A stretch of DNA of 13,277 bases, taken from contig JALXER010000289.1 in the NCBI GenBank assembly GCA_027069385.1, forward strand, positions 1 through 13,277. The letters run 5' to 3'. Made by a program: the position numbers and the translations under genes. The first letter of the stretch is position 1. Every line of letters begins with the position of its first letter. This DNA comes from Paracoccaceae bacterium. Its GTDB lineage: Bacteria > Pseudomonadota > Alphaproteobacteria > Rhodobacterales > Rhodobacteraceae. Under the pieces are notes generated by a model, which saw only the letters and a list, made by a program, of their open reading frames with translations, ran no database searches and was not told the DNA's origin. Positions 1 through 5,722 of the stretch are shown here, one piece after another.

Positions 1-2
1 CG

Positions 3-62
3 CCTTCGCTCGGGCAGAACGCCATAGGCGGCACCCTTGCCGCTATCCCCTTGCAGGGGTGA
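3..62 (+). CDS. possible C-terminal end of an unidentified protein (partial)
   Basis: The third forward frame is open from the window edge to a TGA at 60-62 and gives about 19 residues ending in GGTLAAIPLQG. Codon choice in this short stretch looks normal for a high-GC genome: most third positions are G or C and there are no rare codons, unlike the neighbouring frame, which contains AGG. I do not recognise the family. The evidence is thin because the stretch is only 60 nt and lies beside a hairpin cluster whose first stem (47-59) overlaps the putative 3' end. It could equally be non-coding. If real, the gene converges on secG. Confidence 0.3.
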   Translation, partial: PSLGQNAIGGTLAAIPLQG

Positions 63-180
63 ATTGGCGCAGCCAAGAGGGGGCAAGGCCCCCGCCCGAT
101 GTGCGAAGCACGAGGGCCCGGCCCAACGGGAGGAGGTTGGTTCGCTTGCGAACCGGCCGACGACGGGCGGGAGCGGCCCG
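47..180. repeat. cluster of short GC-rich hairpins (REP-like)
   Basis: Positions 1-304 contain no convincing complete gene. Within them lie five short inverted repeats in series: CCCCT/AGGGG (47-51/55-59), GGGGGC/GCCCCC (79-84/88-93), GCCC/GGGC (94-97/114-117) enclosing GTGC/GCAC (101-104/108-111), GGTTCGC/GCGAACC (139-145/148-154) and CGGGC/GCCCG (164-168/176-180). Several forward frames stay open through the cluster and give arginine/proline-rich translations, which is typical of GC-rich repeat DNA rather than a gene. I associate such hairpin strings with intergenic repeats in Rhodobacterales, but that is from memory. The cluster may also help end transcription of secG or of a converging plus-strand gene. 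I see nothing further in 181-304. Confidence 0.55.
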
Positions 181-304
181 GAGTTTTGGGGATAAGGGTG
201 GTATTACGTTTCTACGCCGTTTCCGTGGCTGGTCAATTGCAGAGCAGTTACCCTTGTGCAAACGCGCGGCAGGATGTGGGCGCACCCCGCCATCGAAGCG
301 CTGC

Positions 305-676
305 TTATTCGCTGGGCGGCGGTGCGAGGGGCGCGTCATCGGGTGAGGGCGGTACGATCGTACCTTCCAGCCCGACCAGCCCGCCGGAGTCTTCCTCGAC
401 GGGTGCGGGGGCCTCGACCTGTGCGCCCGGTTCGTTCAGCACCGAAGACTGGCTTGCATTGGACGCCGCCAGAATGGTCAGCAGAATAGACGTGCTTAGA
501 AACCCTGCCGCCAAGATCCATGTCATCTTGGAAAGCGCCGTTGCCGCAGCACGGCCGGAAATCGCGCCGCCGCCACCGCCCATGCCAAGCCCGCCACCTT
601 CGGAGCGTTGCAACAGCACAACCCCGATCAGGCCAAGGGCCAGTATCAGGTGGATGGTCAGGACGATATTTTCCAT
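305..676 (-). CDS. secG: SecG, preprotein translocase subunit
   Basis: SecG is the small inner-membrane subunit of the SecYEG channel and assists SecA-driven protein export. The 123-residue protein starts MENIVLTIHLILALGLIG, which forms the first membrane helix (about residues 3-21). The SecG signature LQRSEGGGLGMGGGGG follows at about 23-38. A second helix lies at about 50-70, preceded by the usual ALSKMTW segment. The C-terminal 45 residues form an acidic, proline-rich tail, as in many alphaproteobacterial SecG proteins. The ATG at 676 fits the family N-terminus, although the Shine-Dalgarno sequence is weak (GAAAGA). The nearest upstream minus-strand gene (DUF523) ends 161 bases away behind a strong hairpin, so secG probably has its own promoter in 677-805. 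The identification is secure. Confidence 0.95.
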   Translation of the reverse strand: MENIVLTIHLILALGLIGVVLLQRSEGGGLGMGGGGGAISGRAAATALSKMTWILAAGFLSTSILLTILAASNASQSSVLNEPGAQVEAPAPVEEDSGGLVGLEGTIVPPSPDDAPLAPPPSE

Positions 677-805
677 AATCAGGTCTTTCGCTTGGAACTT
701 TCTGCGGATCAGCAGCCTTCTAGCGCTTTAGGTAAGGCTTGTCGAATGGAAATCAATGTTGCGCGCCATATAGTTTGGGTTTGCCGCCATAGCCCGACAT
801 TTCCT

Positions 806-833
806 GCCCCGCCAACCGGTGCCGGTGCGGGGC
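806..833 (-). terminator. strong hairpin after the DUF523 gene, possible terminator
   Basis: An outer stem GCCCCGC/GCGGGGC (806-812/827-833) continues into an inner stem ACCGG/CCGGT (815-819/822-826) with a two-base bulge and a two-base loop, giving 12 base pairs. It begins five bases beyond the DUF523 stop codon on the minus strand. No T-run follows (the next minus-strand bases are AGGAAATG), so an intrinsic terminator is not certain. It may instead protect the 3' end of the message or partly separate the upstream group from secG. Confidence 0.5.
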
Positions 834-837
834 CACT

Positions 838-1332
838 TCAACCGATCCGTCTGGCCAGCGCCGCAATGCCGGATTCGGGCCACACGGTGAACCCGGCACC
901 GACAAGTGCGCGGGCCGTCACGCCCGATCCGGCCAGTTTTACCCCGCTGAAAGATCCATCATAGACAAAGCTGCTTCCGCAGGACGGAGAACCATCGGTC
1001 AGGACCGCGTGGCGGCAGCCGTGCCGCTTCGCCAGCGCAACCGTGAATCGCGCCGCGTTTAGAAAAACATCGGTGACATCGACACCGTTACGATCCATCA
1101 CCCCCGCATGCCCCGCTAAAACCGCGTCGCCCGGGTTGCCTTGCCCTGACCGGCTGGCAATTTCGGCGGGGGCGCGGGGCGTGGGCAGGCCTGCAGCGAC
1201 TTCGGGGCATATCGGCACCAGCCGACCCTGTTCATGCCAGCGCGCCAAAATGGCGTTCCCCGACAGCTTGGACCGGCCGTCATAGCGAACCGGATTGCCC
1301 AGCAGGCAGGATGATACCAGCACTTTTTCCAT
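838..1332 (-). CDS. DUF523 family protein, TudS-like
   Basis: This is a 164-residue single-domain DUF523 protein. The family hallmarks are present: SSCLLGNPVRYDG near the N-terminus, VPICPE at about 39-44 and DGSPSCGSSFVYDG at about 113-126. From memory, the family member TudS is a 2-thiouracil desulfurase that holds a [4Fe-4S] cluster with three cysteines and uses a nearby glutamate. Cys9, Cys42 (followed by Pro-Glu44) and Cys118 occupy matching places, so an Fe-S-dependent desulfurase is a reasonable guess but unproven. I chose the ATG at 1332 because AGGGA then sits four bases upstream; the in-frame TTG at 1335 leaves no room for a ribosome site. The gene follows the hemerythrin gene by 24 bases on the same strand and is probably cotranscribed. 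Confidence 0.85.
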   Translation of the reverse strand: MEKVLVSSCLLGNPVRYDGRSKLSGNAILARWHEQGRLVPICPEVAAGLPTPRAPAEIASRSGQGNPGDAVLAGHAGVMDRNGVDVTDVFLNAARFTVALAKRHGCRHAVLTDGSPSCGSSFVYDGSFSGVKLAGSGVTARALVGAGFTVWPESGIAALARRIG

Positions 1333-1356
1333 CAAGTCCCTTCGGGGGGGGCGGGG

Positions 1357-1929
1357 TTATTCCAGATCGGGATTATAGGCCAGAATGATCGGCACGATCA
1401 GTTCTTCTTCGTCAATCAGGTGACGGTTGAGCAGGTCCGACAGCCGGTTCAACCCGTTCAGCAACCGGTCGGTGGCTTGCAGGGCGGCCTCGTTCCTGGC
1501 GTTGATCTTGGCCACCATATCCTGCCCTTGCGCCGAAATACTGGCCAAAGCCTGATCAAGCTGCTGGTGGTCGCTTTCGAGCAGGGCGAATCCGCTGGTC
1601 AGGCGGCTGTCCTGCCGGGACAGGATCGGGAAAAAATGATCGTCTTCGATATGATGATGGGCGTGCAATTCGTTAATCAGAAATCCGCCCACATGGGTAA
1701 TCAGCCGGGCAAAACTTGGCCCGGCGCGATCTCCGTCCAGAAAAAAGGCTGTTTCATCCTGCAAGGTCAGCAGCGCCTTGCGAAACATCTGGTGGCGCTC
1801 CAGCCAGTATCGGGTCAGGTCGGAAAAATGCCTGTGCTGCGCCCATTCCGATTGCGGATAATCCGCCAGCAAGACCCGCAGGTGTTCAGGCAGGCCCGCG
1901 CGCAGGCCCGCCAGTTCGGGATCAGACAT
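1357..1929 (-). CDS. hemerythrin (HHE) domain protein
   Basis: The protein has about 190 residues and the four-helix hemerythrin pattern. It has a histidine in the first helix (LERHQMF, about 46), then HAHHHIEDDHFFP at about 89-101, ESDHQQLD at about 118-125 and HLIDEEELIVP near residue 170. These His, Glu and Asp residues fit a diiron site that binds O2, NO or other small ligands. A cytosolic role in oxygen or nitrosative sensing, or in iron repair, is possible, but the sequence does not say which. The ATG at 1929 overlaps the stop of the upstream membrane-protein gene by 8 nt, which suggests translational coupling. An in-frame start at 1953 would add eight residues (MATRITTT) and cannot be excluded. 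DUF523 follows 24 bases downstream. Confidence 0.88.
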   Translation of the reverse strand: MSDPELAGLRAGLPEHLRVLLADYPQSEWAQHRHFSDLTRYWLERHQMFRKALLTLQDETAFFLDGDRAGPSFARLITHVGGFLINELHAHHHIEDDHFFPILSRQDSRLTSGFALLESDHQQLDQALASISAQGQDMVAKINARNEAALQATDRLLNGLNRLSDLLNRHLIDEEELIVPIILAYNPDLE

Positions 1930-2347
1930 CGTCGTCGTGATGCGCGTCGCCATCGCCGCCCAGCGTATCGAGCTGGCCAGAGATCCGCCGCCGGATGATG
2001 CTCCAGCTTAGGCCAATGCCCAGAATGACCGACAGGGCGATCAGGCCGATCCATGTCATGACCGTACTGTTGGCCGGGTCCAGCAGCCCCTTGTCATACA
2101 ATACCCAAAGCAACACCGCGATGACCGCCACAATCATGATTATTCCGACCTTGCCGATCGAATGCAACGTGGCACGGACAAATACCGCATAGGCGACAAA
2201 CAGAATCAGCCCCAAAAGAATGACCACCGACAGGTTGGTCTCGAAATTGTGCATTGCCCATTGGACATAGTTAAAGCTTGTCGGGTTATAGGTGATCATC
2301 ACCAAAACCAGCGCGGCAAACCAGCGGATCAACATTTTCTTGAGCAT
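1922..2347 (-). CDS. small inner-membrane protein, DUF6524-like
   Basis: The protein has 141 residues and about four membrane segments: roughly 5-22, 38-58, 66-84 and 95-115. The N-terminus contains RWFAALVLVMITYNPTSFNYVQW in substance, with the central TYNPTSFNY motif that I associate with the proteobacterial DUF6524 family (from memory). The C-terminus is a short hydrophilic tail rich in Asp and His (GGDGDAHHDDDV), which could bind metal but may be incidental. Function is unknown. The ATG at 2347 has AAGGGA seven bases upstream; the in-frame TTG at 2350 is less likely. It is the first gene of a minus-strand group with the hemerythrin gene (8-nt overlap) and DUF523, and it is divergent from the ArsR gene. 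Confidence 0.75.
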   Translation of the reverse strand: MLKKMLIRWFAALVLVMITYNPTSFNYVQWAMHNFETNLSVVILLGLILFVAYAVFVRATLHSIGKVGIIMIVAVIAVLLWVLYDKGLLDPANSTVMTWIGLIALSVILGIGLSWSIIRRRISGQLDTLGGDGDAHHDDDV

Positions 2348-2434
2348 CAAACCATCCCTTATGAAATCATGCTGTATAATTCGGTGTTATGGCCGCGGAA
2401 ATCAAGGGAAAACGCTTGATTAATGGAAAGTAAA

Positions 2435-2449
2435 GACTTACCGTAAGTC
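2435..2449. promoter_or_regulatory. dyad abutting the arsR-family start codon, probable self-operator
   Basis: A perfect inverted repeat GACTTA-CCG-TAAGTC ends exactly one base before the ATG of the ArsR gene. A second imperfect dyad, TAAG/CTTA (2444-2447/2454-2457), overlaps it and runs into the coding sequence, so TTACC appears twice 16 bases apart. ArsR-family repressors commonly bind such 12-2-12-like dyads in their own promoters. Its position over the ribosome-binding region would block both transcription and initiation. The 2351-2434 remainder contains TATAAT at 2375-2380 on the plus strand, a possible -10 element, but no clear -35. Confidence 0.5.
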
Positions 2450-2758
2450 ATGGCTTACCAAGAATCACTTGCCGCATTGGCCGACCCGACCCGCCGCGCG
2501 GTTTATGAGGCGCTGGTACGCGGACCTAAGCCCGTTGGCGGGCTGGCGCGCGGCGTAGATGTGAGCCGCCCCGCGGTTTCCCAGCATTTAAAAGTACTGC
2601 GGGAAGCGGGGCTGGTGGGGGTGAAACCTAAAGGCGCATCCAACATTTACCACGCCGAAAAAGACGGTCTGGTGGCACTCAAGCGCTATCTGGACGGGCT
2701 TTGGGGGGATGTTTTGCAGGCTTTTGCCGATGAAATCGAAAGGGAAAAAGATGATTGA
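2450..2758 (+). CDS. ArsR-family winged-helix transcription regulator
   Basis: The protein has 102 residues. It opens with the family pattern SLAALADPTRRAVYEAL (about 5-21), and the recognition helix region RPAVSQHLKVLREAGLV lies at about 39-55, followed by the wing GVKPKGASNIYHAE. There are no CxC or other obvious metal-binding motifs, so this belongs with the non-metal ArsR regulators (SdpR/PaaX-neighbour type) that are usually paired with SRPBCC proteins. That is the case here: the stop overlaps the next gene by 8 nt. No good Shine-Dalgarno sequence precedes the ATG; GGAAAG lies 19 bases away, too far. The space immediately before the ATG is taken up by a dyad that is likely its own operator. 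Confidence 0.92.
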   Translation: MAYQESLAALADPTRRAVYEALVRGPKPVGGLARGVDVSRPAVSQHLKVLREAGLVGVKPKGASNIYHAEKDGLVALKRYLDGLWGDVLQAFADEIEREKDD

Positions 2759-3206
2759 GCCCGTTGTAAAGTTGGTTGAGGTGAGTTGCACAGCCGAACA
2801 TGCCTTTGACGTTTTTGTAGAAAAAACCACAGATTGGTGGCCAAAGGACAAGCATTCGGTTTCGGCTGGAAAGGGAAAAGAGGCCAGAGATGTGTTTATC
2901 GAGCCCCGTCTTGGCGGTGCGATCTACGAAGTTACGCCAGATGGAGACCGCCTGGAATGGGGCGAAGTCAAGCGCTTCGAACCGGGCGTGGCTTTGGCGC
3001 TGACCTGGAATCCCGGCGGCGGTGCGGCGGCGGATACTTTGGTCGAAGTGGATTTCGAGATGACGCCGAATGGTTGCCGCGTGACGCTCACCCATTCCGG
3101 GTGGGAGGCACTCGGAGAGACCGGCGGCGGCATGCGGGATGGCTATAATTTGGGCTGGGTGCATGTATTTGAAACCCGGTATGCAGGGGCGTGCCAAAAG
3201 TCCTGA
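2751..3206 (+). CDS. SRPBCC / AHSA1-like domain protein
   Basis: The protein has 151 residues and the START/Bet v1-like (SRPBCC) pattern: VEVSCTAEHAFDVFVEKTTDWW at the N-terminus (in substance), RLGGAIYEV and DRLEWGEVKRFEPGVALALTW in the middle, and a late GWEALGE segment followed by a C-terminal helix. These folds bind hydrophobic ligands or act as Hsp90 co-activators; no substrate can be inferred. The ATG at 2751 has GGGA about six bases upstream and overlaps the ArsR stop by 8 nt. The frame is open further upstream, but that part is antisense to nothing and lies inside arsR, so I reject the longer version. ArsR-SRPBCC pairs are very common in bacteria and are usually self-regulated. Confidence 0.88.
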   Translation: MIEPVVKLVEVSCTAEHAFDVFVEKTTDWWPKDKHSVSAGKGKEARDVFIEPRLGGAIYEVTPDGDRLEWGEVKRFEPGVALALTWNPGGGAAADTLVEVDFEMTPNGCRVTLTHSGWEALGETGGGMRDGYNLGWVHVFETRYAGACQKS

Positions 3207-3264
3207 TGCGGCGCGTCGGGCGTTGCATTGCTTGGCAATATCGCACCCGCGCCGCACTGCAACG
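3207..3264. repeat. interleaved inverted repeats after the SRPBCC gene
   Basis: Immediately after the SRPBCC stop codon, TGCGGCGCG (3207-3215) pairs with CGCGCCGCA (3248-3256). CGTTGCA (3221-3227) pairs with TGCAACG (3258-3264), and ATTGC/GCAAT (3227-3231/3235-3239) forms a small hairpin inside. The first two pairings cross each other, which is the layout of a pseudoknot or of two alternative folds. No T-run follows on the plus strand. It may act as a 3' end structure for the arsR-SRPBCC message. The remaining bases to 3330 show nothing else. Confidence 0.5.
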
Positions 3265-3330
3265 GCAGCGCGTGTGGCGAGGTTAGCGGCGCGCAAAAAG
3301 GCAAGGGTTGCGCATGATGGATCGCCGCAT

Positions 3331-3358
3331 AAAAAACGCGCCCCGATGGCGGGGCGCG
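3331..3358 (-). terminator. intrinsic terminator of ilvC
   Basis: On the minus strand a 9-bp stem, CGCGCCCCG/CGGGGCGCG (3350-3358/3337-3345) with a four-base loop, is followed directly by six T residues (AAAAAA at 3331-3336 on the plus strand). It lies 37 bases past the ilvC stop codon. This is the clearest rho-independent terminator in the window. Confidence 0.92.
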
Positions 3359-3395
3359 CAGTTAGGTTATTCGAGTACTTCAGGAAGTGTGAAGC

Positions 3396-4418
3396 TTAGT
3401 TCTTTTCTTTGTCCACCATCTTACCGGCAGAAATCCACGGCATCATGGCGCGCAGGGTTTCGCCGACCTGTTCGATCTGGTGCGCGTCGTTGTTGCGGCG
3501 GGTCGCCTTGAAGCTGGGCTGGCCGACGGCATTTTCAAGCATGAAATCACGCACGAATTTGCCGTTTTGAATATCGGTCAGCACGGCCTTCATCCGGGCC
3601 TTGGTTTCGTCATAAGGCAGCACGCGCGGGCCAGAGACATACTCGCCATACTCGGCGGTGTTGGAGATCGAGTAGTTCATGTTGGCAATGCCGCCTTCAT
3701 AGATCAGGTCCACGATCAGCTTGACCTCGTGCAGGCATTCGAAATAGGCCATTTCCGGCTCATAACCCGCCTCGACCAGCGTTTCGAAGCCCATGCGGAT
3801 CAGCTCTACAAGGCCGCCGCACAGCACGGCCTGTTCGCCAAACAGGTCGGTTTCGCATTCCTGACGGAAGGTGGTTTCGATGATGCCCGAACGGCCGCCG
3901 CCGATGGCGGAGCAATAGGATAGGCCGATTTCCATGGCTTTGCCCGAGGCGTCCTGCTCGACGGCCACAAGGCAGGGCACGCCGCCGCCCTTGGTGAATT
4001 CGCCGCGAACCGTGTGACCCGGACCCTTGGGGGCCATCATGATGATGTCCACGCCCGGTTTTGGCTCGATCAGGTTGAAATGGATGTTCAGGCCGTGGGC
4101 AAAGGCCATGGCGGCGCCGTCGCGCAGGTTGTCATGCACATATTTTTTGTAGGTCTCGGCCTGCAATTCGTCGGGCATGGTGAACATGATCAGGTCACAC
4201 CATGCGGCGGCCTCGGCAATGCCCATCACTTTCAGGCCTTCGCCCTCGGCCTTGGCACGGCTTGGCGAGCCTTCGCGCAGCGCTACGACGACGTTCTTGG
4301 CGCCGGAATCGCGCAGGTTCAGCGCGTGGGCATGGCCTTGCGAGCCATAGCCCAGAATGGCGACTTTCATGTCTTTGATCAGGTTGATATCGCAATCGCG
4401 ATCGTAATATACGCGCAT
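3396..4418 (-). CDS. ilvC: ketol-acid reductoisomerase (IlvC)
   Basis: This enzyme performs the second common step of valine, isoleucine and leucine synthesis: Mg2+-dependent alkyl migration of acetolactate or acetohydroxybutyrate, followed by NADPH reduction. The 340-residue length is that of class I enzymes. The Rossmann motif GYGSQGHAHALNLRDSG lies at about 24-40. ALREGSPSRAKAE (about 46-58) supplies the NADPH phosphate-binding Arg/Ser residues. APKGPGHTVR (about 129-138) is the conserved central motif. ETDLFGEQAVLCGG (about 189-202) carries metal-ligand Asp and Glu residues, and LIYEGGIANMNYSISNTAEYG lies later in the catalytic domain, in substance. The ATG at 4418 has AAAGGA seven bases upstream. 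It is divergent from an Lrp pair and shares a spacer that carries an Lrp-like dyad, so leucine-responsive control is likely. Confidence 0.98.
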   Translation of the reverse strand: MRVYYDRDCDINLIKDMKVAILGYGSQGHAHALNLRDSGAKNVVVALREGSPSRAKAEGEGLKVMGIAEAAAWCDLIMFTMPDELQAETYKKYVHDNLRDGAAMAFAHGLNIHFNLIEPKPGVDIIMMAPKGPGHTVRGEFTKGGGVPCLVAVEQDASGKAMEIGLSYCSAIGGGRSGIIETTFRQECETDLFGEQAVLCGGLVELIRMGFETLVEAGYEPEMAYFECLHEVKLIVDLIYEGGIANMNYSISNTAEYGEYVSGPRVLPYDETKARMKAVLTDIQNGKFVRDFMLENAVGQPSFKATRRNNDAHQIEQVGETLRAMMPWISAGKMVDKEKN

Positions 4419-4493
4419 GGGTTTGTCCTTTGAGCGGTTGGGGTTGCGCTGACTATAGTCGGCCGGATGCAGTTGGTGTGATTTATTTCAGTG

Positions 4494-4530
4494 GATTTTT
4501 GGGGTGAATGTGATAATTCATGCAAAAATC
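4494..4530. promoter_or_regulatory. AT-rich dyad between ilvC and lrp genes, candidate Lrp operator
   Basis: GATTTTT (4494-4500) and TGAAT (4505-4509) are mirrored by ATTCA (4516-4520) and AAAAATC (4524-4530), so 12 positions on each side are paired around a six-base centre. The inner gap is four bases on the left and three on the right. Lrp/AsnC proteins bind AT-rich imperfect dyads of this general type. The site ends 20 bases before the first lrp ATG and lies about 76 bases upstream of the ilvC ATG, so it could control both. A separate perfect palindrome, GACTATAGTC (4451-4460), contains TATAGT, a possible -10 element for ilvC. Confidence 0.5.
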
Positions 4531-4550
4531 AAGCGTTATGTGGGTATTCT

Positions 4551-5009
4551 ATGCAAGTAGATGACGTAGACCGCAGGCTTTTACGCCTGCTGCAAAACGA
4601 TGCCGGCCTCTCTATGGCCGATCTGGCCAGACAGGCGGGCATGTCGGCGGGGCCATGTGCGCGGCGGGTCGAAAAGCTGGAACGCGCCGGGGTGATCCGG
4701 GGGCGGCAGGTGATGGTTAACCATCGTGCTCTGGGGTTGGCGGTAGAGGTGTTTTTGCGTGTTACGCTGGATAAAACCGCGGGCAATGCCTTTGACGCCT
4801 TTATCAATGCGGCGCGCAAAATTCCCGAGGTAACCGCGATCCAGACCTTGCTGGGGCGGGTGGATATCCGCATGGATGTGCGGGCGCGCGACCTTGCGCA
4901 TTATCAGCAAATCTATCGCGATGAAATTCTGGAACTGCCCCATATTGCCGATGTGGAATCGCTGATGCTGATTTCCGAGATCAAGAACACCGGAGCGCTG
5001 CCGCTATGA
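4551..5009 (+). CDS. Lrp/AsnC-family transcription regulator, first copy
   Basis: The protein has 152 residues. It opens MQVDDVDRRLLRLLQNDAG, a typical Lrp start. The helix-turn-helix is LSMADLARQAGMSAGPCARRVEKLERAGVI at about 20-49 (in substance). The RAM effector-binding domain begins around residue 65, with IPEVTAIQTLLGRVDIRMDV in its middle and LPHIADVESLMLISEIKNT at the end. I start at ATG 4551 rather than the upstream GTG at 4491, because the extension has no family match and would cover the dyad operator. A weak GTGGGT lies upstream. The stop overlaps the next lrp gene by ATGA. The back-to-back position with ilvC suggests it regulates branched-chain amino acid synthesis. Confidence 0.93.
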   Translation: MQVDDVDRRLLRLLQNDAGLSMADLARQAGMSAGPCARRVEKLERAGVIRGRQVMVNHRALGLAVEVFLRVTLDKTAGNAFDAFINAARKIPEVTAIQTLLGRVDIRMDVRARDLAHYQQIYRDEILELPHIADVESLMLISEIKNTGALPL

Positions 5010-5449
5010 TCGACCTTGATGACACAGACCGCGCGGTGTTGCGCGCCCTGCAAAGCGATGGCGGGCTAAGCGCGGCGGCGTTGGGCAAGCGGGTGGGGCT
5101 GTCGCAGCCCTCGGCGTGGCGGCGGGTCCGGCGGCTGGAAGAAGCGGGGGTGATCACCGGGCGGCGCGTGGTGCTGGATCGGGGCAAGCTCGGGTTTGAT
5201 GTGGTGGTGTATCTGGGGGTGAAACTGGCGGCCAAAGGGCGGGTTTCGCTGGCAGATTTCGAGCGCGCGGTCTGCGCGATTCCCGAGGTGCAACTGGTGC
5301 AGCATGTGCTGGGGGTCTATGATTATCGCCTGAAAGTAGTGGCGCGCGATCTGGCCGATTTCGAGCGGATCCTGCGGCGGCGCATCATGACCCTGCCCGG
5401 GGTGGGCGAGGTGGAAAGCAACGTTTTGCTGTCCGAGGAAAAGGGCTGA
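5006..5449 (+). CDS. Lrp/AsnC-family transcription regulator, second copy
   Basis: The protein has 147 residues and parallels its neighbour along its whole length: DLDDTDRAVLRALQSDGGLS, a helix-turn-helix around GKRVGLSQPSAWRRVRRLEEAGVITG (about 29-54, in substance), and a RAM domain with IPEVQLVQHVLGVYDYRLKV and LPGVGEVESNVLLSEEKG. The recognition helix differs (QPSAWRRV against AGPCARRV), so the two copies may bind different sites. The ATG at 5006 overlaps the previous stop (ATGA), a sign of translational coupling. Two coupled Lrp paralogues could form mixed octamers or divide the effectors between them. The arrangement beside ilvC recurs in Rhodobacterales as far as I remember. I see no T-rich terminator directly after it, but a 34-bp palindrome lies 71 bases downstream. 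Confidence 0.92.
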   Translation: MIDLDDTDRAVLRALQSDGGLSAAALGKRVGLSQPSAWRRVRRLEEAGVITGRRVVLDRGKLGFDVVVYLGVKLAAKGRVSLADFERAVCAIPEVQLVQHVLGVYDYRLKVVARDLADFERILRRRIMTLPGVGEVESNVLLSEEKG

Positions 5450-5519
5450 TCCGGCCGATTTTATTGCCAAGCAAAAATCTATAGAAAGTAAGTGATAACA
5501 ATAGGATAAATCATATTCA

Positions 5520-5553
5520 ATTGACCCTACTAAACCGGTTTAGTAGGGTCAAT
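5520..5553. repeat. 34-bp perfect palindrome
   Basis: ATTGACCCTACTAAACC is followed immediately by its exact reverse complement, giving 17 + 17 bases with no spacer, centred between 5536 and 5537. The centre AAACCGGTTT resembles LacI-family operators, which usually have a central CG flanked by A-rich and T-rich arms. The element lies 70 bases after the second lrp gene and 169 bases before the broken Hsp70-like gene. A run of six T residues (5564-5569) follows 10 bases beyond, so it could also act as a terminator hairpin for lrp. The rest of 5450-5722 contains only a GATCAGG/CCTGATC hairpin (5640-5646/5652-5658) and no supported gene. Confidence 0.85.
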
Positions 5554-5722
5554 CGGAGCACCGTTTTTTCTGCTTTATCCGACAACCTTCGACCCTTGGT
5601 TGCTTCGACAAAGCAGAGCATAAATGGCATCGGTTTTGTGATCAGGGCCTGCCTGATCCTCTGCTTGCATTTGAGTCTGTTTTGGCTTAGCTCGGTCGGT
5701 TCTGCGCAAAAGGGCCGTTCAT

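Noticed and set aside
1..60. Start of pyrG (often next to secG) on the minus strand
   Set aside because: The minus-strand translation near the edge (MAFCPSEG) does not resemble the CTP synthase N-terminus.
99..731. Plus-strand open frame of 210 codons across the secG region
   Set aside because: It is antisense to secG, which has clear family motifs, and its own translation is low-complexity Arg/Pro/Ser without a recognisable domain.
4491..4550. Longer version of the first Lrp starting at GTG 4491
   Set aside because: The extra 20 residues do not fit the family and the DNA there is the likely operator.
5520..5553. Terminal inverted repeats of an intact insertion sequence
   Set aside because: No transposase gene or target-site duplication is visible around the palindrome.
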